DNA from: Bacteroidaceae bacterium
GTDB lineage: Bacteria; Bacteroidota; Bacteroidia; Bacteroidales; Bacteroidaceae
Assembly: GCA_900770655.1 (NCBI GenBank)
Contig: CAAGLA010000025.1
Coordinates: forward strand, 1-64,000
Length of the DNA: 64,000 bases
Direction of reading: 5' to 3'
Below are positions 42,405-52,099 of this stretch, one piece after another. Position numbers and translations under genes: made by a program. The notes beneath the pieces are model-generated. The model was not told the DNA's origin and searched no databases. It worked only from the letters and a program-made list of their open reading frames with translations. Numbering within the stretch: the stretch's first letter is position 1; each line of letters starts with the position of its first letter.

Positions 42405-43268
42405 ATGAAACGCATTTTTATAGCACTCTTTTTGCTGGCTGCAACATTTCAGTTGTTGCCGGCGCAAGGTGTTTCTGCCTATCCGGCAGTTGTTGAATGT
42501 GAAATGGATAGCCGCATCCTCGGGTGTACCAAGAAGTATTGTGTATATCTCCCTGCAGGCTATGGCTGTGAGGAACGTGAATTTCCTGTTCTCTACCTCT
42601 TGCACGGGCTCACAGATACGCATACGGCTTGGCGTGACAAAGGTAATGTGCAGGAAATAGCAACTGAAATTTTTGCCGTCGGCGAAGCAGTGGAAATGGT
42701 TATAGTTATGCCCGATGCAGGAACAACCTTCGACGGCTATTTTAATGTTGAGGGGTGGCTGTACGAGGATTTCTTCTTTCAGGAATTTATTCCGCACGTA
42801 GAGAGCGAGTTCAGAATTGTGGGAGATAGGGAGCACCGTGCCATTGCCGGCCTTTCGATGGGTGGTGGCGGCACTACGCACTACGCAATGACCCATAGCG
42901 GAATGTTCTCGAGCGCATACGCTATGAGCGCGCTTATGGGATTGGTTGAAAACAGTTGGATAAGTTACGCCCCCGATGCCCGCAGGAGGGCTTTTATGCG
43001 CAGTATCGTAGACAACAGCAATATAGAGCATCTTAAAAATGCAGCCGATGAGGAATGCCGGGATATTGCATCGGTGCGTTGGTTCATAGATGTGGGCGAC
43101 GACGATTTCCTTTTCGAAAACAATATGGATTTTGTGTGCGAAATGCGCAGAAAACATATTCCCTACCAGTTGCGTGTGCGCGATGGAGGGCACACTTGGC
43201 AATATTGGCAAGAGGCTCTTGGTATGGCGTTGACGTTTATTTCCGAAGGATTTGGTGCAAAGCAGTAG
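42405..43268 (+). CDS. Exported esterase (esterase D-like alpha/beta hydrolase)
   Basis: A 287-residue protein with a signal peptide (about 1-25). The alpha/beta hydrolase fold is recognised by LLHGLTDTHTAW (oxyanion region), the nucleophile elbow GLSMGGG (Ser151) and His263 in GGHTWQYW, with an Asp near 228 (VGDDDF). Relatives are feruloyl or acetyl-xylan esterases and S-formylglutathione hydrolases; export favours a polysaccharide esterase. It follows rpoN by 18 bp, probably by chance of operon layout. Confidence 0.85.
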   Translation: MKRIFIALFLLAATFQLLPAQGVSAYPAVVECEMDSRILGCTKKYCVYLPAGYGCEEREFPVLYLLHGLTDTHTAWRDKGNVQEIATEIFAVGEAVEMVIVMPDAGTTFDGYFNVEGWLYEDFFFQEFIPHVESEFRIVGDREHRAIAGLSMGGGGTTHYAMTHSGMFSSAYAMSALMGLVENSWISYAPDARRRAFMRSIVDNSNIEHLKNAADEECRDIASVRWFIDVGDDDFLFENNMDFVCEMRRKHIPYQLRVRDGGHTWQYWQEALGMALTFISEGFGAKQ

Positions 43269-43293
43269 CGGTGCTTTTAAAAATCATAGATTC

Positions 43294-43325
43294 TTTGCCT
43301 TTTTGCAAAAATAACTATAAATTTG
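43294..43325 (+). promoter_or_regulatory. fbp promoter
   Basis: TTTG (43294-43297), a 20-bp gap, then TAAATTTG (43318-43325): full consensus, 63 bp before the ATG. Confidence 0.7.
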
Positions 43326-43388
43326 CGGTACGAGTAAAATTAGGGTTATTCTACCCTTAACTATGGATGTGTAAAAACTGATATATAT

Positions 43389-45380
43389 ATGTCAAAGCCG
43401 AATGTAACAATAGAGGAGGTTAAGGAAGACCTTCGTTATTTGCGTCTGTTGGCACGCGACTTCCCTACAGTGTCGAGCGTGACAACCGAAATAATAAATC
43501 TCGAAGCAATACTTCATTTGCCTAAGCCCACAGAGCATTTTCTTGCCGACCTTCACGGTGAGCACGAAGCGTTCCAGCATATTCTTCGCAATGCGTCGGG
43601 TAACATTAAGCGAAAGGTAAATGAACTTTTTGGCGAGACTATAACCGAAGATGAAAAACGGGACCTCTGCACATTGATATATTACCCCGAAGAGAAACTG
43701 AAGCTTGTGCATCAGTCGGGTGTGGACCTTAACGAATACTATCCAACATCTCTTCACCGCCTTATTGTAGTGTGCCGCAATGTATCGTCGAAATATACAC
43801 GTTCAAAGGTGCGCAAGAGCCTGCCCGAAGAGTATGCATACATCATAGAAGAGCTTATGCACGAAGGCAATGACTACCAGAACAAACAGGCATACCTCAG
43901 TGTAATCATTCAGACAATCATTGGTACCGGCCGTGCCGACCACTTCATTACGGCTCTGTGCTATCTCATCCAAAGGCTAATCATAGACCGCCTGCACATT
44001 CTTGGCGATATCTTCGACCGTGGCCCCGGAGCACACCATATTATGGATGCCCTCTGCGAATATCACCACCTCGACATTACTTGGGGTAACCACGACGTGC
44101 TTTGGATGGGTGCCGCAGCCGGCAATACCTGCTGTATAGCAAGTGTCCTGCGCCTCTCGCTCCGCGATGCAAATATGAAAACCCTAGAAGACGGTTATGC
44201 TATAAATATGGTCCCTCTGGCAACATTTGCAATGGAACAGTATGCCGATGACCCTTGCGAAATATATCAGCCTCGTGTAGACGAGGAACGTACAAACTTC
44301 AACGAAAAGGATGTACGCCTCATTGCACAGATGCACAAGGCTATATCGGTCATAGAGTTTAAACTGTCGGGCCAAATAGCAATGGCTCACCCCGAATGGG
44401 GTATGATGGACCGTTGCCTAATGGAATATATAGACAAGGAGCGTGGCGTAATAACCATCAACGGCAAGGAGTATGAAATGAAGGATAAGCTATGGCCTAC
44501 TCTCGACCCGGCCAATCCATACGCCCTCACTGCCGAAGAGCAAGATGTCATTGAGCGTTTGCGTCACTCGTTCGTGCGCAGCGAGCGTTTGCAGAATCAC
44601 GTCAACTGCCTGCTTATGCGCGGAGGTATGTATGTAATTTATAATTCTAACCTTATGTTCCACGCGGCAGTGCCCATAAACGAAGACGGTTCTATGCGGG
44701 AGGTTGTATTTGATGGCGTGCCTGTTAAGGGAAAGGAACTTTTGAAGAAGGTGGAGCGTATGGCGCGTACAGCCTTCGACAACGATGTTGCTCCTGAAGT
44801 ACGGAACAAATATGCCGATTTCTTCTGGTATCTGTGGTGCGGTCCCGAATCTCCGCTCTTCGGCAAGGCGAGAATGGCTACATTCGAACGCTATCTGCTC
44901 GACGACAAGGAGGTGCAGAAAGAGCCTAAAGGGTGGTATTATATCCTGCGTGACAACCCCGAAGTTTGTGACCGCATTCTCGATGAATTCGGCGTAAAAG
45001 GCAACCACCGCCACATTATAAACGGCCACGTGCCGGTGCGCGTGTTCAAGGGCGAAACGCCCATTAAGGCCGGTGGCCGTCTTATGGTCATTGACGGCGG
45101 TTTTTCAAAGATATATCATAACCGCACGGGTATAGCCGGCTATACATTGGTGTACCATAGCCGTGGTTTCGACCTTGTGCAATTGACTCCGTTTACATCT
45201 ACCGAAGAGGCAGTATTGAACGGGACCGATATACACGGCACAATAAATATTGTTGAGGTTGTCGGAGAGCGCGAAAAGGTGCGTGATACCGATATAGGCC
45301 GCGGCATTATGGTTAAGATTGCCGACCTTGAACGTCTGCTCTATGCATACCGTAAAGGCGTTATAAAAGAGAGACCGTAG
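43389..45380 (+). CDS. fbp: Fructose-1,6-bisphosphatase, class III
   Basis: A 663-residue gluconeogenic phosphatase of the Firmicutes/Bacteroidota type. The metallophosphatase motifs are LHILGDIFDRGPG, WGNHDVLWMG and INGHVPVR. Length and the N-terminal segment LRLLARDFPTVSSV are typical. It converts fructose 1,6-bisphosphate to fructose 6-phosphate. It has its own promoter; purE follows after 62 bp without a clear promoter and may be read through. Confidence 0.95.
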   Translation: MSKPNVTIEEVKEDLRYLRLLARDFPTVSSVTTEIINLEAILHLPKPTEHFLADLHGEHEAFQHILRNASGNIKRKVNELFGETITEDEKRDLCTLIYYPEEKLKLVHQSGVDLNEYYPTSLHRLIVVCRNVSSKYTRSKVRKSLPEEYAYIIEELMHEGNDYQNKQAYLSVIIQTIIGTGRADHFITALCYLIQRLIIDRLHILGDIFDRGPGAHHIMDALCEYHHLDITWGNHDVLWMGAAAGNTCCIASVLRLSLRDANMKTLEDGYAINMVPLATFAMEQYADDPCEIYQPRVDEERTNFNEKDVRLIAQMHKAISVIEFKLSGQIAMAHPEWGMMDRCLMEYIDKERGVITINGKEYEMKDKLWPTLDPANPYALTAEEQDVIERLRHSFVRSERLQNHVNCLLMRGGMYVIYNSNLMFHAAVPINEDGSMREVVFDGVPVKGKELLKKVERMARTAFDNDVAPEVRNKYADFFWYLWCGPESPLFGKARMATFERYLLDDKEVQKEPKGWYYILRDNPEVCDRILDEFGVKGNHRHIINGHVPVRVFKGETPIKAGGRLMVIDGGFSKIYHNRTGIAGYTLVYHSRGFDLVQLTPFTSTEEAVLNGTDIHGTINIVEVVGEREKVRDTDIGRGIMVKIADLERLLYAYRKGVIKERP

Positions 45381-45442
45381 GAAGGTAAAAAGTGAACGGT
45401 GAAAAGGATAGAATATATAGAAATAATACAAGAAACAACAAT

Positions 45443-45949
45443 ATGAAACCAATAGTAAGTGTTATAATGGGAAGTACATCGGACCTTCCTGTAATGAAGA
45501 AAGCGACCGATTTTCTCAATGATATGAAAGTGCCTTTTGAGGTCAATGCCCTTTCGGCACATCGTACTCCCGAAGCTGTTGAGGCCTTTTCAAAAAGTGC
45601 CAAAGAGCGTGGCGTTAAGGTAATTATTGCTGCCGCAGGTATGGCAGCCCACTTGCCCGGTGTAATAGCTGCAAGTACCACTCTGCCCGTTATCGGGGTG
45701 CCCATAAACAGTACCCTCGACGGTATGGATGCTCTGCTGGCCATTGTCCAGATGCCACCGGGTATTCCTGTTGCTACGGTTGGCGTGAACGCTTCGCTGA
45801 ACGCTGCAATTCTGGCTGTTGAGATGCTTGCCCTTGCCGATACAGAACTCTCTCAGCGTCTTGCCGAATACAAGAATGCGTTGAAGAAAAAGATTGAGAA
45901 GGCTAACGAAGATTTAAAAGAGTTGCAGTATGAATACAAGACAAATTAA
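45443..45949 (+). CDS. purE: N5-carboxyaminoimidazole ribonucleotide mutase
   Basis: A 168-residue purine biosynthesis enzyme. The class I PurE signature is visible: IMGSTSDLPVM, the catalytic ALSAHRTPE and AGMAAHLPGV loops, and PVIGVPINS. I start at ATG 45443; an upstream in-frame ATG (45392) would add 17 unconserved residues. Its last 20 nt overlap the start of ispG. Confidence 0.95.
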   Translation: MKPIVSVIMGSTSDLPVMKKATDFLNDMKVPFEVNALSAHRTPEAVEAFSKSAKERGVKVIIAAAGMAAHLPGVIAASTTLPVIGVPINSTLDGMDALLAIVQMPPGIPVATVGVNASLNAAILAVEMLALADTELSQRLAEYKNALKKKIEKANEDLKELQYEYKTN

Positions 45950-47672
45950 TATAGACCTGTTTAACTATTCGCGCCGCAAGACTGTTGAGGTGAATGTAGG
46001 CGGTGTATGGATTGGCTCTTCCAACCCTGTGCGTGTACAGTCTATGACAAACACAAGCACAATGGATACCGAAGGCAGTGTAGAACAGGTTGTGCGTATA
46101 GTAGAGAAGGGTGGTGAACTTGTCCGCCTGACTACACAAGGAAACCGCGAGGCGGTTAATTTAGGCACTATAAAGGAGCAACTGCGTTTGCGCGGTTGCA
46201 ATGTTCCTTTGGTTGCCGACGTCCATTTCAATGCGTCGGTTGCCGACACGGCTGCCAAGTATGCCGACAAGGTGCGTGTCAATCCCGGAAACTATGTCGA
46301 CACTGCACGCACTTTCAAACACATAGAGTATACCGATGCCGAATATGCTGCGGAGCTTGAACGTCTTCGTGCACGCTTTGTGGCGTTTCTCAATATATGC
46401 AAGGCCGAAGGGAAGGCTGTGCGCGTAGGTGTCAATCACGGCTCGCTGAGCGACCGCATAATGAGCCGGTACGGCGATACTCCATCGGGTGTGGTGGAGT
46501 CGTGTATGGAGTTCCTGCGTATATGCCGCGACGAAAAGTTCGACAATGTGGTAGTCTCTATAAAGACAAGCAACACTGCGATGATGGTTACGACAGTGCG
46601 TCGCTTGGTGCGTGTTATGGCTCAGGAGGGTATATGTTATCCGTTGCATCTTGGTGTTACTGAGGCCGGCGATGCCGAAGACGGCCGCATAAAGAGTGCT
46701 GTAGGTATTGGTGCTTTGCTTGCCGACGGTATTGGTGATACCTTGCGTGTTTCACTTGCCGAAGCACCCGAGAATGAGATTCCTGTAGCGCGTGAATTAG
46801 CCGCTTACGTGGCTTGCCGAGCCGGGCAACCTGTTATAGAAGGCGCTCTTGCCCCCGGTTTCAACTACGAAGAACCTGAACGTCGCGCAACAGAGACTGT
46901 AGGTGTTGTGGGCGGGGAAAATGTGCCGGTAGTGGTCGGTGGCGCTGTAGAGGATAGAGATATTGCCCCCGATTTTATAGCGCAGGACATTGAGCTCTCT
47001 TCAATAGAGGATGCTGTAGATGGCAGTTTCGTGGAAGTGACATATAGCTTGCTCGATTCTCAGGCTATAGAGAAAATTAAATCCCTTAGAAATGTTGTAC
47101 TTGTAGCATCTTCCTCTCACGTAAATGCAGTTGGAGAACTCCGCGCTCTTGTGCACAAACTCACCATTGGCGGTGTTGAGGCTCCGGTTATAATACGTCG
47201 TGGGTATGCCGAAGCCTCTGTAGAAGCTCTACGTATCAAGGCTGCCGCCGATTTGGGCGTGTTGCTCATAGATGGGCTTGCAGACGGTTTGTGGCTCGAA
47301 AATCCTTCGAGCACACCTTCTGAACTGAACTCTATAATGTTCGGTATTCTTCAGGCTACCCGTGCCCGTATAAGCAAGACTGAATATATAGCCTGTCCCG
47401 GATGTGGCCGTACAATGTACGATCTGCAGGGCACTCTTGCGCGTATAAAGGCTGCGACAGGGCATCTTAAGGGGCTTAAGATTGGTGTAATGGGCTGTAT
47501 TGTCAACGGTCCCGGTGAAATGGCCGATGCCGATTACGGCTATGTAGGAGCAGCCCGCGGAAAGGTGTCGCTCTACCGTCGTAAGGAGTGCGTGGAGAAG
47601 AATGTTCCCGAAGAGGAGGCTATTGAGCGTCTGCTGCAGCTTATTGATAGTGACAAGAAGGTAAATTCCTAA
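45930..47672 (+). CDS. ispG: 4-Hydroxy-3-methylbut-2-en-1-yl diphosphate synthase, long form
   Basis: A 580-residue [4Fe-4S] enzyme reducing methylerythritol cyclodiphosphate in the MEP pathway begun by dxs at 32569. The TIM barrel (about 1-270) starts with NPVRVQSMTNTSTMDT; a large insert (about 290-460) precedes the iron-sulfur domain with CPGCGRT and GCIVNGPGE. The insert is the long form of Bacteroidota, Chlamydiae and plants, compared with about 370 residues in E. coli. It overlaps purE by 20 nt, implying translational coupling. Confidence 0.95.
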   Translation: MNTRQINIDLFNYSRRKTVEVNVGGVWIGSSNPVRVQSMTNTSTMDTEGSVEQVVRIVEKGGELVRLTTQGNREAVNLGTIKEQLRLRGCNVPLVADVHFNASVADTAAKYADKVRVNPGNYVDTARTFKHIEYTDAEYAAELERLRARFVAFLNICKAEGKAVRVGVNHGSLSDRIMSRYGDTPSGVVESCMEFLRICRDEKFDNVVVSIKTSNTAMMVTTVRRLVRVMAQEGICYPLHLGVTEAGDAEDGRIKSAVGIGALLADGIGDTLRVSLAEAPENEIPVARELAAYVACRAGQPVIEGALAPGFNYEEPERRATETVGVVGGENVPVVVGGAVEDRDIAPDFIAQDIELSSIEDAVDGSFVEVTYSLLDSQAIEKIKSLRNVVLVASSSHVNAVGELRALVHKLTIGGVEAPVIIRRGYAEASVEALRIKAAADLGVLLIDGLADGLWLENPSSTPSELNSIMFGILQATRARISKTEYIACPGCGRTMYDLQGTLARIKAATGHLKGLKIGVMGCIVNGPGEMADADYGYVGAARGKVSLYRRKECVEKNVPEEEAIERLLQLIDSDKKVNS

Positions 47673-47693
47673 AGATAATCACCTATTCATTTC

Positions 47694-47725
47694 AAACAAT
47701 GCATGTGCCGGCACACGCATTGTTT
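47694..47725. terminator. Bidirectional terminator after ispG
   Basis: AAACAATGC and GCATTGTTT enclose the self-complementary core TGTGCCGGCACA, with one A/C mismatch. It lies between convergent ispG and the sigma factor gene. Confidence 0.8.
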
Positions 47726-47726
47726 G

Positions 47727-48230
47727 TTATTTGTAGTCTTTCAGCAGGCGTTGGAGTTGTTGGCGGGTAAAGAATATCCTGCTTTTTACCGTGCCCAAAG
47801 GAAGCCCTAAGCGGTCGGCTATCTCGCGGTATTTGAACCCCGCAAGGTGCATAAGGAATGGAATGCGGTAGTCGCGTGGCAGGCTGTGGACTATGCGGTA
47901 AATCTCCTTGCTGTCGTAATTATTCTCAGTCGTATAGTTCTCTACCTCCCGTTGTTGATTTATGTGAAAGAGATTATCGGTGTGGTCGACAAATGTCTGG
48001 TCGCGTACCTCTTTGCGGTAGTTGTTTATGAAAATATTGCGCATAATGGTATATACCCACCCTTTGAAATTGGTGTCGGGAGTATATTTGTCCATATTAC
48101 CAAGCGCTTTCAATGAAGTCTCCTGCAATAAATCATTCGCCTCTTCCTTGTCTGCTGTCAGTTTGTATGCGAAGCGTTGCAGCTCCTGTTGCATTTCGAG
48201 CAGATCTCTCCTAAATTTTGCAGTATCCAA
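47727..48230 (-). CDS. ECF-type sigma-70 family sigma factor
   Basis: A 167-residue sigma factor with region 2 (about 10-85: LLQETSLKAL, KGWVYTIMRNIFINNYRK) and region 4 (about 110-165: YREIADRLGLPLGTVKSRI, the recognition helix). No anti-sigma gene lies beside it; the gene is alone between convergent ispG and the 3' end of thrA. In Bacteroidales, stand-alone factors of this kind are often annotated as RpoE-like. The trigger is unknown. Confidence 0.92.
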   Translation of the reverse strand: MDTAKFRRDLLEMQQELQRFAYKLTADKEEANDLLQETSLKALGNMDKYTPDTNFKGWVYTIMRNIFINNYRKEVRDQTFVDHTDNLFHINQQREVENYTTENNYDSKEIYRIVHSLPRDYRIPFLMHLAGFKYREIADRLGLPLGTVKSRIFFTRQQLQRLLKDYK

Positions 48231-48300
48231 CTCTTTTATATGTTTAAATTATAGGTATATGGTTATATAACGGTTGGTATGTGGCTTTTGTTCGGGGGAT

Positions 48301-48332
48301 AACAAAAAAGGCAGGAAACCTGCCTTTTTGTT
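48301..48332 (-). terminator. thrA terminator
   Basis: AACAAAAA...GGCAGG/CCTGCC...TTTTTGTT hairpin just after the thrA stop codon on the - strand; its T-rich arms make it usable in both directions. Confidence 0.85.
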
Positions 48333-48352
48333 GTATTGTCTGCTGTGTTGGG

Positions 48353-50791
48353 TTAAATGTTCGCTATGCGCATAATGTCGGCAAAGACACCGGCTGCAGT
48401 TACGCTTGCGCCCGCCCCGTAACCCTGAATGAGCATCGGGTACTCTTTATAGCGCTCTGTTGTGAGCAGAATGATATTGTTGCTGCCCTCGAGATGGTAG
48501 AAGGGATGACGCTCGTTTACCTTGCACAGCGACACACTGCCTTTCCCGTTCTCGTACTTTGCAATGAACCGCCAATGTTTCTTTTCGGCAACAAGCTGCC
48601 TGCGTTCCTCTTCGAACTGCTTGTCGAGCGATGGCAGTTTTGCCCAGAAATTCTCCAGCGTGCCATCGAATAGCTCTTGTGGAATAAAGAGATTTGCTTC
48701 AACATCGGCCTGCTCTAAGGCATAACCCGCTTCGCGTGCCAGAATGACGAGCTTGCGGATAACATCCTTGCCGCACAGGTCTATGCGTGGGTCGGGCTCG
48801 CTATATCCCTTTTCCTGAGCCAAGCGTACAGCCTCGCTTAGCGGTATATCTTGGCTTAGAACATTGAATATGAAGTTGAGCGTTCCGCTCAGCACAGCCT
48901 CAATCTTCAGTATCTTGTCGCCGCTGTTTATAAGGTCGTTAATGGTATTTATTATGGGCAGTCCTGCACCTACATTCGTTTCGAACAGGTATTTTATGTT
49001 GCGCTGTCGGGCAATTCTCTTTAACCGGGTGTAAGTGTCGTAGTCGCTCGAAGCAGCTATCTTGTTTGCTGCAACAACACTTATATTGTGCTGTAACAGG
49101 TCGCCATAAATTGCCGCAACGTCGCTGTTGGCGGTGCAGTCTACAAACACCGGGTTAAATATGTTCATCTCGATTATTGAATCGCGCAGCTTTTCCACAT
49201 TGCTCTCTTCGGCCTCTTTTAGGGCGTTACGGTAATTGTTTATATCTATACCTTCGCGGTCGAGAATGGCCCTTTTGCTGTTTGCTATGCCGGCAATGTT
49301 GAGTTTCAGGCCGTGCTCTTTCTTCAGGTTTTCCTGCTGCGATGCAATCTGTTCTATCAGGCTGCCGCCAACGGTTCCCGTACCGCAAATAAAGAGATTG
49401 AGAACCTTGTATTCCGAAAGGAAGAATGAATCGTGTATAACGTTGAGTGTCTTGCGCAGCAGGTCGTTCTTTATGACAAAAGATATATTTGTCTCTTGCC
49501 CGCCCTGTGCACAGGCAATGACGTTTATGCCGTTGCGGCCGAGTGTCTGGAACAGCTTGCCTATAATGCCGGCGTTGTGGCGCATATTCTCGCCGACAAT
49601 GGCCACGGTAGAGAGCCCGCCGGTGGCGCGCACACTCTCCATAAGTCCCATTGAAATCTCCTTTTCGAACTCTTTGTTGAGTACTTCGCAGGCTTTTGTG
49701 GAGTCTACGTGGCGCAAGCCCAGTGATGTGCTGTTCTCCGAAGAGGCCTGTGCAACAAGAAACACGCTTATATCGGCATTGGCAAGCGCGCGGAATATAC
49801 GGTGGTTGACACCTACCACACCCACCATACCAAGTCCCTGCACAGTCAGCAGGTCGGTGTCGTTAATGCTCGATATTCCCTTTATGAGCCTTCCTTCGTC
49901 CTCGCTGTGGGCATCTACAATGGTGCCCTCGCCGCTGGGGTTGAAGGTGTTCTTTATTTTTATTGGAATATTGGCTTTGAATACTGGGTATATGGTAGGG
50001 GGGTATACTACTTTGGCTCCGAAGTTGCAAAGCTCGGTAGCTTCAACGTAGCTAAGATGTTTTATGGTATAGGCGTTGTTTATGACACGCGGGTCGGCAG
50101 TCATAAAGCCGTCTACATCGGTCCAAATCTCCAAGCAGCCGGCATTGAGTGTTGCGGCGATTATGGCTGCCGTATAGTCGCTGCCGCCACGTCCCAAGTT
50201 GGTTATCTCTTCGCTCTCCTTGTCCTGTGCTATGAAACCCGGCACAACAATAATTCGGTCGTTGTTGTTAACGAAATGGCTTCGTATGAGCCTGTCGGTC
50301 TCCTCGCTTGCAAGAATATATTTGCTGTGTTTTGTCTCGGTCTTTATGAATTGCCGTGCATTGTAGCGCACAGCACCATCTATAAGAGCTGTCACAATGC
50401 GGCTCGATATTCTCTCGCCGTAGCTTACTATTGTAGCCTCGCTCTTTGGGGTAATGTTGTTTATGAGTGCAAGTCCTTGATAAATGTTGTCGAGCTCATT
50501 GAGAAGCTTGTCTACCTCTTTCAGTAGAACTGCACGTTTTTCTTCATCTGGGATAATGGCTTTGATTAGTTCGTGGTGGCGCGAAACAATGGCGCGGAAC
50601 TCGTCGTTGAAACTGTTGTCGCCCATTACTGCAAGTTGTGAAGTCTTAAGGAGTTTGTCGGTGATACCTCCAAGAGCCGACACTACTACTATTACATTAT
50701 CCTCTCTTGCTGCACTTTCAACAATGCTTTTCAGGTTTAGTATGCTGTTTACGGAACCAACAGACGTTCCGCCGAATTTCATTACTTTCAT
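48353..50791 (-). CDS. thrA: Bifunctional aspartate kinase / homoserine dehydrogenase
   Basis: An 812-residue fusion catalysing the first and third steps from aspartate to threonine, methionine and (through aspartyl semialdehyde) lysine/DAP. The kinase (about 1-290) opens with VMKFGGTSVGS and has GRGGSDYTA; tandem ACT domains follow (about 310-455, VGVNHRIFRALANADISVFLV) for feedback control; homoserine dehydrogenase (about 465-812) opens with LFICGTGTVGGSL and has GTLNFIF. Its short leader has a CGCTCC/GGAGCG hairpin, with no leader peptide that I can see. It feeds ddh at 26521 indirectly. Confidence 0.96.
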   Translation of the reverse strand: MKVMKFGGTSVGSVNSILNLKSIVESAAREDNVIVVVSALGGITDKLLKTSQLAVMGDNSFNDEFRAIVSRHHELIKAIIPDEEKRAVLLKEVDKLLNELDNIYQGLALINNITPKSEATIVSYGERISSRIVTALIDGAVRYNARQFIKTETKHSKYILASEETDRLIRSHFVNNNDRIIVVPGFIAQDKESEEITNLGRGGSDYTAAIIAATLNAGCLEIWTDVDGFMTADPRVINNAYTIKHLSYVEATELCNFGAKVVYPPTIYPVFKANIPIKIKNTFNPSGEGTIVDAHSEDEGRLIKGISSINDTDLLTVQGLGMVGVVGVNHRIFRALANADISVFLVAQASSENSTSLGLRHVDSTKACEVLNKEFEKEISMGLMESVRATGGLSTVAIVGENMRHNAGIIGKLFQTLGRNGINVIACAQGGQETNISFVIKNDLLRKTLNVIHDSFFLSEYKVLNLFICGTGTVGGSLIEQIASQQENLKKEHGLKLNIAGIANSKRAILDREGIDINNYRNALKEAEESNVEKLRDSIIEMNIFNPVFVDCTANSDVAAIYGDLLQHNISVVAANKIAASSDYDTYTRLKRIARQRNIKYLFETNVGAGLPIINTINDLINSGDKILKIEAVLSGTLNFIFNVLSQDIPLSEAVRLAQEKGYSEPDPRIDLCGKDVIRKLVILAREAGYALEQADVEANLFIPQELFDGTLENFWAKLPSLDKQFEEERRQLVAEKKHWRFIAKYENGKGSVSLCKVNERHPFYHLEGSNNIILLTTERYKEYPMLIQGYGAGASVTAAGVFADIMRIANI

Positions 50792-50846
50792 CTATCTTTT
50801 TCCCTTTATATGCGTGCGCTCCTGCGAGGAGCGTAACAATAAGGTG

Positions 50847-50854
50847 CAAATTTA
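50847..50854 (-). promoter_or_regulatory. -7 box of the thrA promoter
   Basis: TAAATTTG on the - strand with GTTG 20 bp further upstream in place of TTTG; about 56 bp before the ATG. Confidence 0.5.
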
Positions 50855-50950
50855 CGGTTTTTCTATAAAAATGACAACATTTATATTCTCTCTTTAATGC
50901 AATGGTTGTTAAAGGATGTTGAAAAACCGGCAGAAGCCTTTCTTTGGCGG

Positions 50951-51934
50951 TTATGCGATACGGGGAATAACAACCATTGAACTGTCGAGCGGAATATGGT
51001 GTGCCGCCTTTCTGTTGTGTGCCGGAATGTAGTTGCCGGCTATGCTATGGTTGAGCTTGCTTGTAAAGCTTTTTCTAATAACCGAAATGTTCTTCTGCAA
51101 TGGGTTGCCGGTGGGGTCGGTGAGGCTTCTGCATACACGCTTGAGCATTGTGGGGTTCTTGCGCCCCGATACAGCAAAATATATATTCATCAACTCTTCT
51201 TCGTAGTTCTGTATATCCTTCAGTACAATTCCTTCGGGGTGCAGTAGAAAGAGTATGAAGAGGCTCTTTGGAACAGGCTCCAGCTTAATGGTTATCTGTG
51301 GGTAGAGCGGCAGTGTTATGTTGAACTTGCTGTCGAAATGCAGGGGGCTCACTATCTCGCTCTTCTCTTTGTATATGCTGCCTGCGAGCAGTTCCTCTTC
51401 GAGCGGGTATAAATCGCATCCTTCCTCCTCTTCGTCGGGCAAGCGGAATTTTATCCCGGTCCCAATACTTTTCGGCAATCTGTTGCTTTTTTCTATTTCG
51501 CAGGCAATTACCGTGTCGAGAAAACGAAGCAGTGTGCTCTCGTAACCGCAATCCTGCGTGAAATTATCTTCGCACAGGATGTCGGCCGTGCAGTTGCCGT
51601 TTTCGTCTTTTACGGTCCCTATAACGTATATTAAGCAGCTCTTTTTCTCTTTAATATCGCGTTTGGTGCTTTTTATGGCTTTTTCCAGTTCTTCTTTGCT
51701 CATTGTGGGGCATTGTCGCAGGATAAGGCTCTTTACTGAACGTGAACCGAACAACGACGTCGATATGAAACTGAAACGGCTATATGCTATGCCGCGTTGC
51801 CGAAGATAGTTTTCAATGTTTTTTCTGTGCCCCCTTATGTACCTGTTGAGAGCCTTGTCGCCTTTGCTCTCTACAAGAAAGAATTCACCCTCTTTGCCAC
51901 GGTATGCGTTTGATATCTCTTTGTATCGTTTCAT
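50951..51934 (-). CDS. Conserved-looking protein of unknown function, wHTH-like C-terminus
   Basis: A 327-residue protein I cannot name. Residues about 205-300 (PKSLFILFLLHPEGIVLKDI, then a Tyr-rich helix and LTDPTGNPLQKNISVIRKSF) recall a winged-helix-like region that I remember from unnamed Bacteroidota proteins. The N-terminus is basic. No membrane span is predicted once the start is placed at ATG 51934; the longer open frame from 52114 would include leader and promoter. The -7 box TAAATTCG at 51958-51965 supports this start. Divergent from menA with a very short shared control region. Confidence 0.6.
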   Translation of the reverse strand: MKRYKEISNAYRGKEGEFFLVESKGDKALNRYIRGHRKNIENYLRQRGIAYSRFSFISTSLFGSRSVKSLILRQCPTMSKEELEKAIKSTKRDIKEKKSCLIYVIGTVKDENGNCTADILCEDNFTQDCGYESTLLRFLDTVIACEIEKSNRLPKSIGTGIKFRLPDEEEEGCDLYPLEEELLAGSIYKEKSEIVSPLHFDSKFNITLPLYPQITIKLEPVPKSLFILFLLHPEGIVLKDIQNYEEELMNIYFAVSGRKNPTMLKRVCRSLTDPTGNPLQKNISVIRKSFTSKLNHSIAGNYIPAHNRKAAHHIPLDSSMVVIPRIA

Positions 51935-51957
51935 TGTTTCTATGTTCTCTTTGAGAG

Positions 51958-52008
51958 CGAATTTAATGATAAAAAATGAAAATAAGAAACAGATAATATT
52001 TATATTTG
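51958..52008. promoter_or_regulatory. Divergent promoter region of the unknown gene and menA
   Basis: On the - strand TAAATTCG (51965-51958) serves the unknown gene; on the + strand TATATTTG (52001-52008) serves menA. The two -7 boxes are only 35 bp apart and face away from each other, so the -33 regions overlap. Confidence 0.45.
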
Positions 52009-52099
52009 CAGACAGATTTAAAACGGCCTGAAAATGGGTGCAATTATTGTATGAATCCTCGGGCTGTTCATTTTTTTTAATAACATAACTGTAAAAAAT

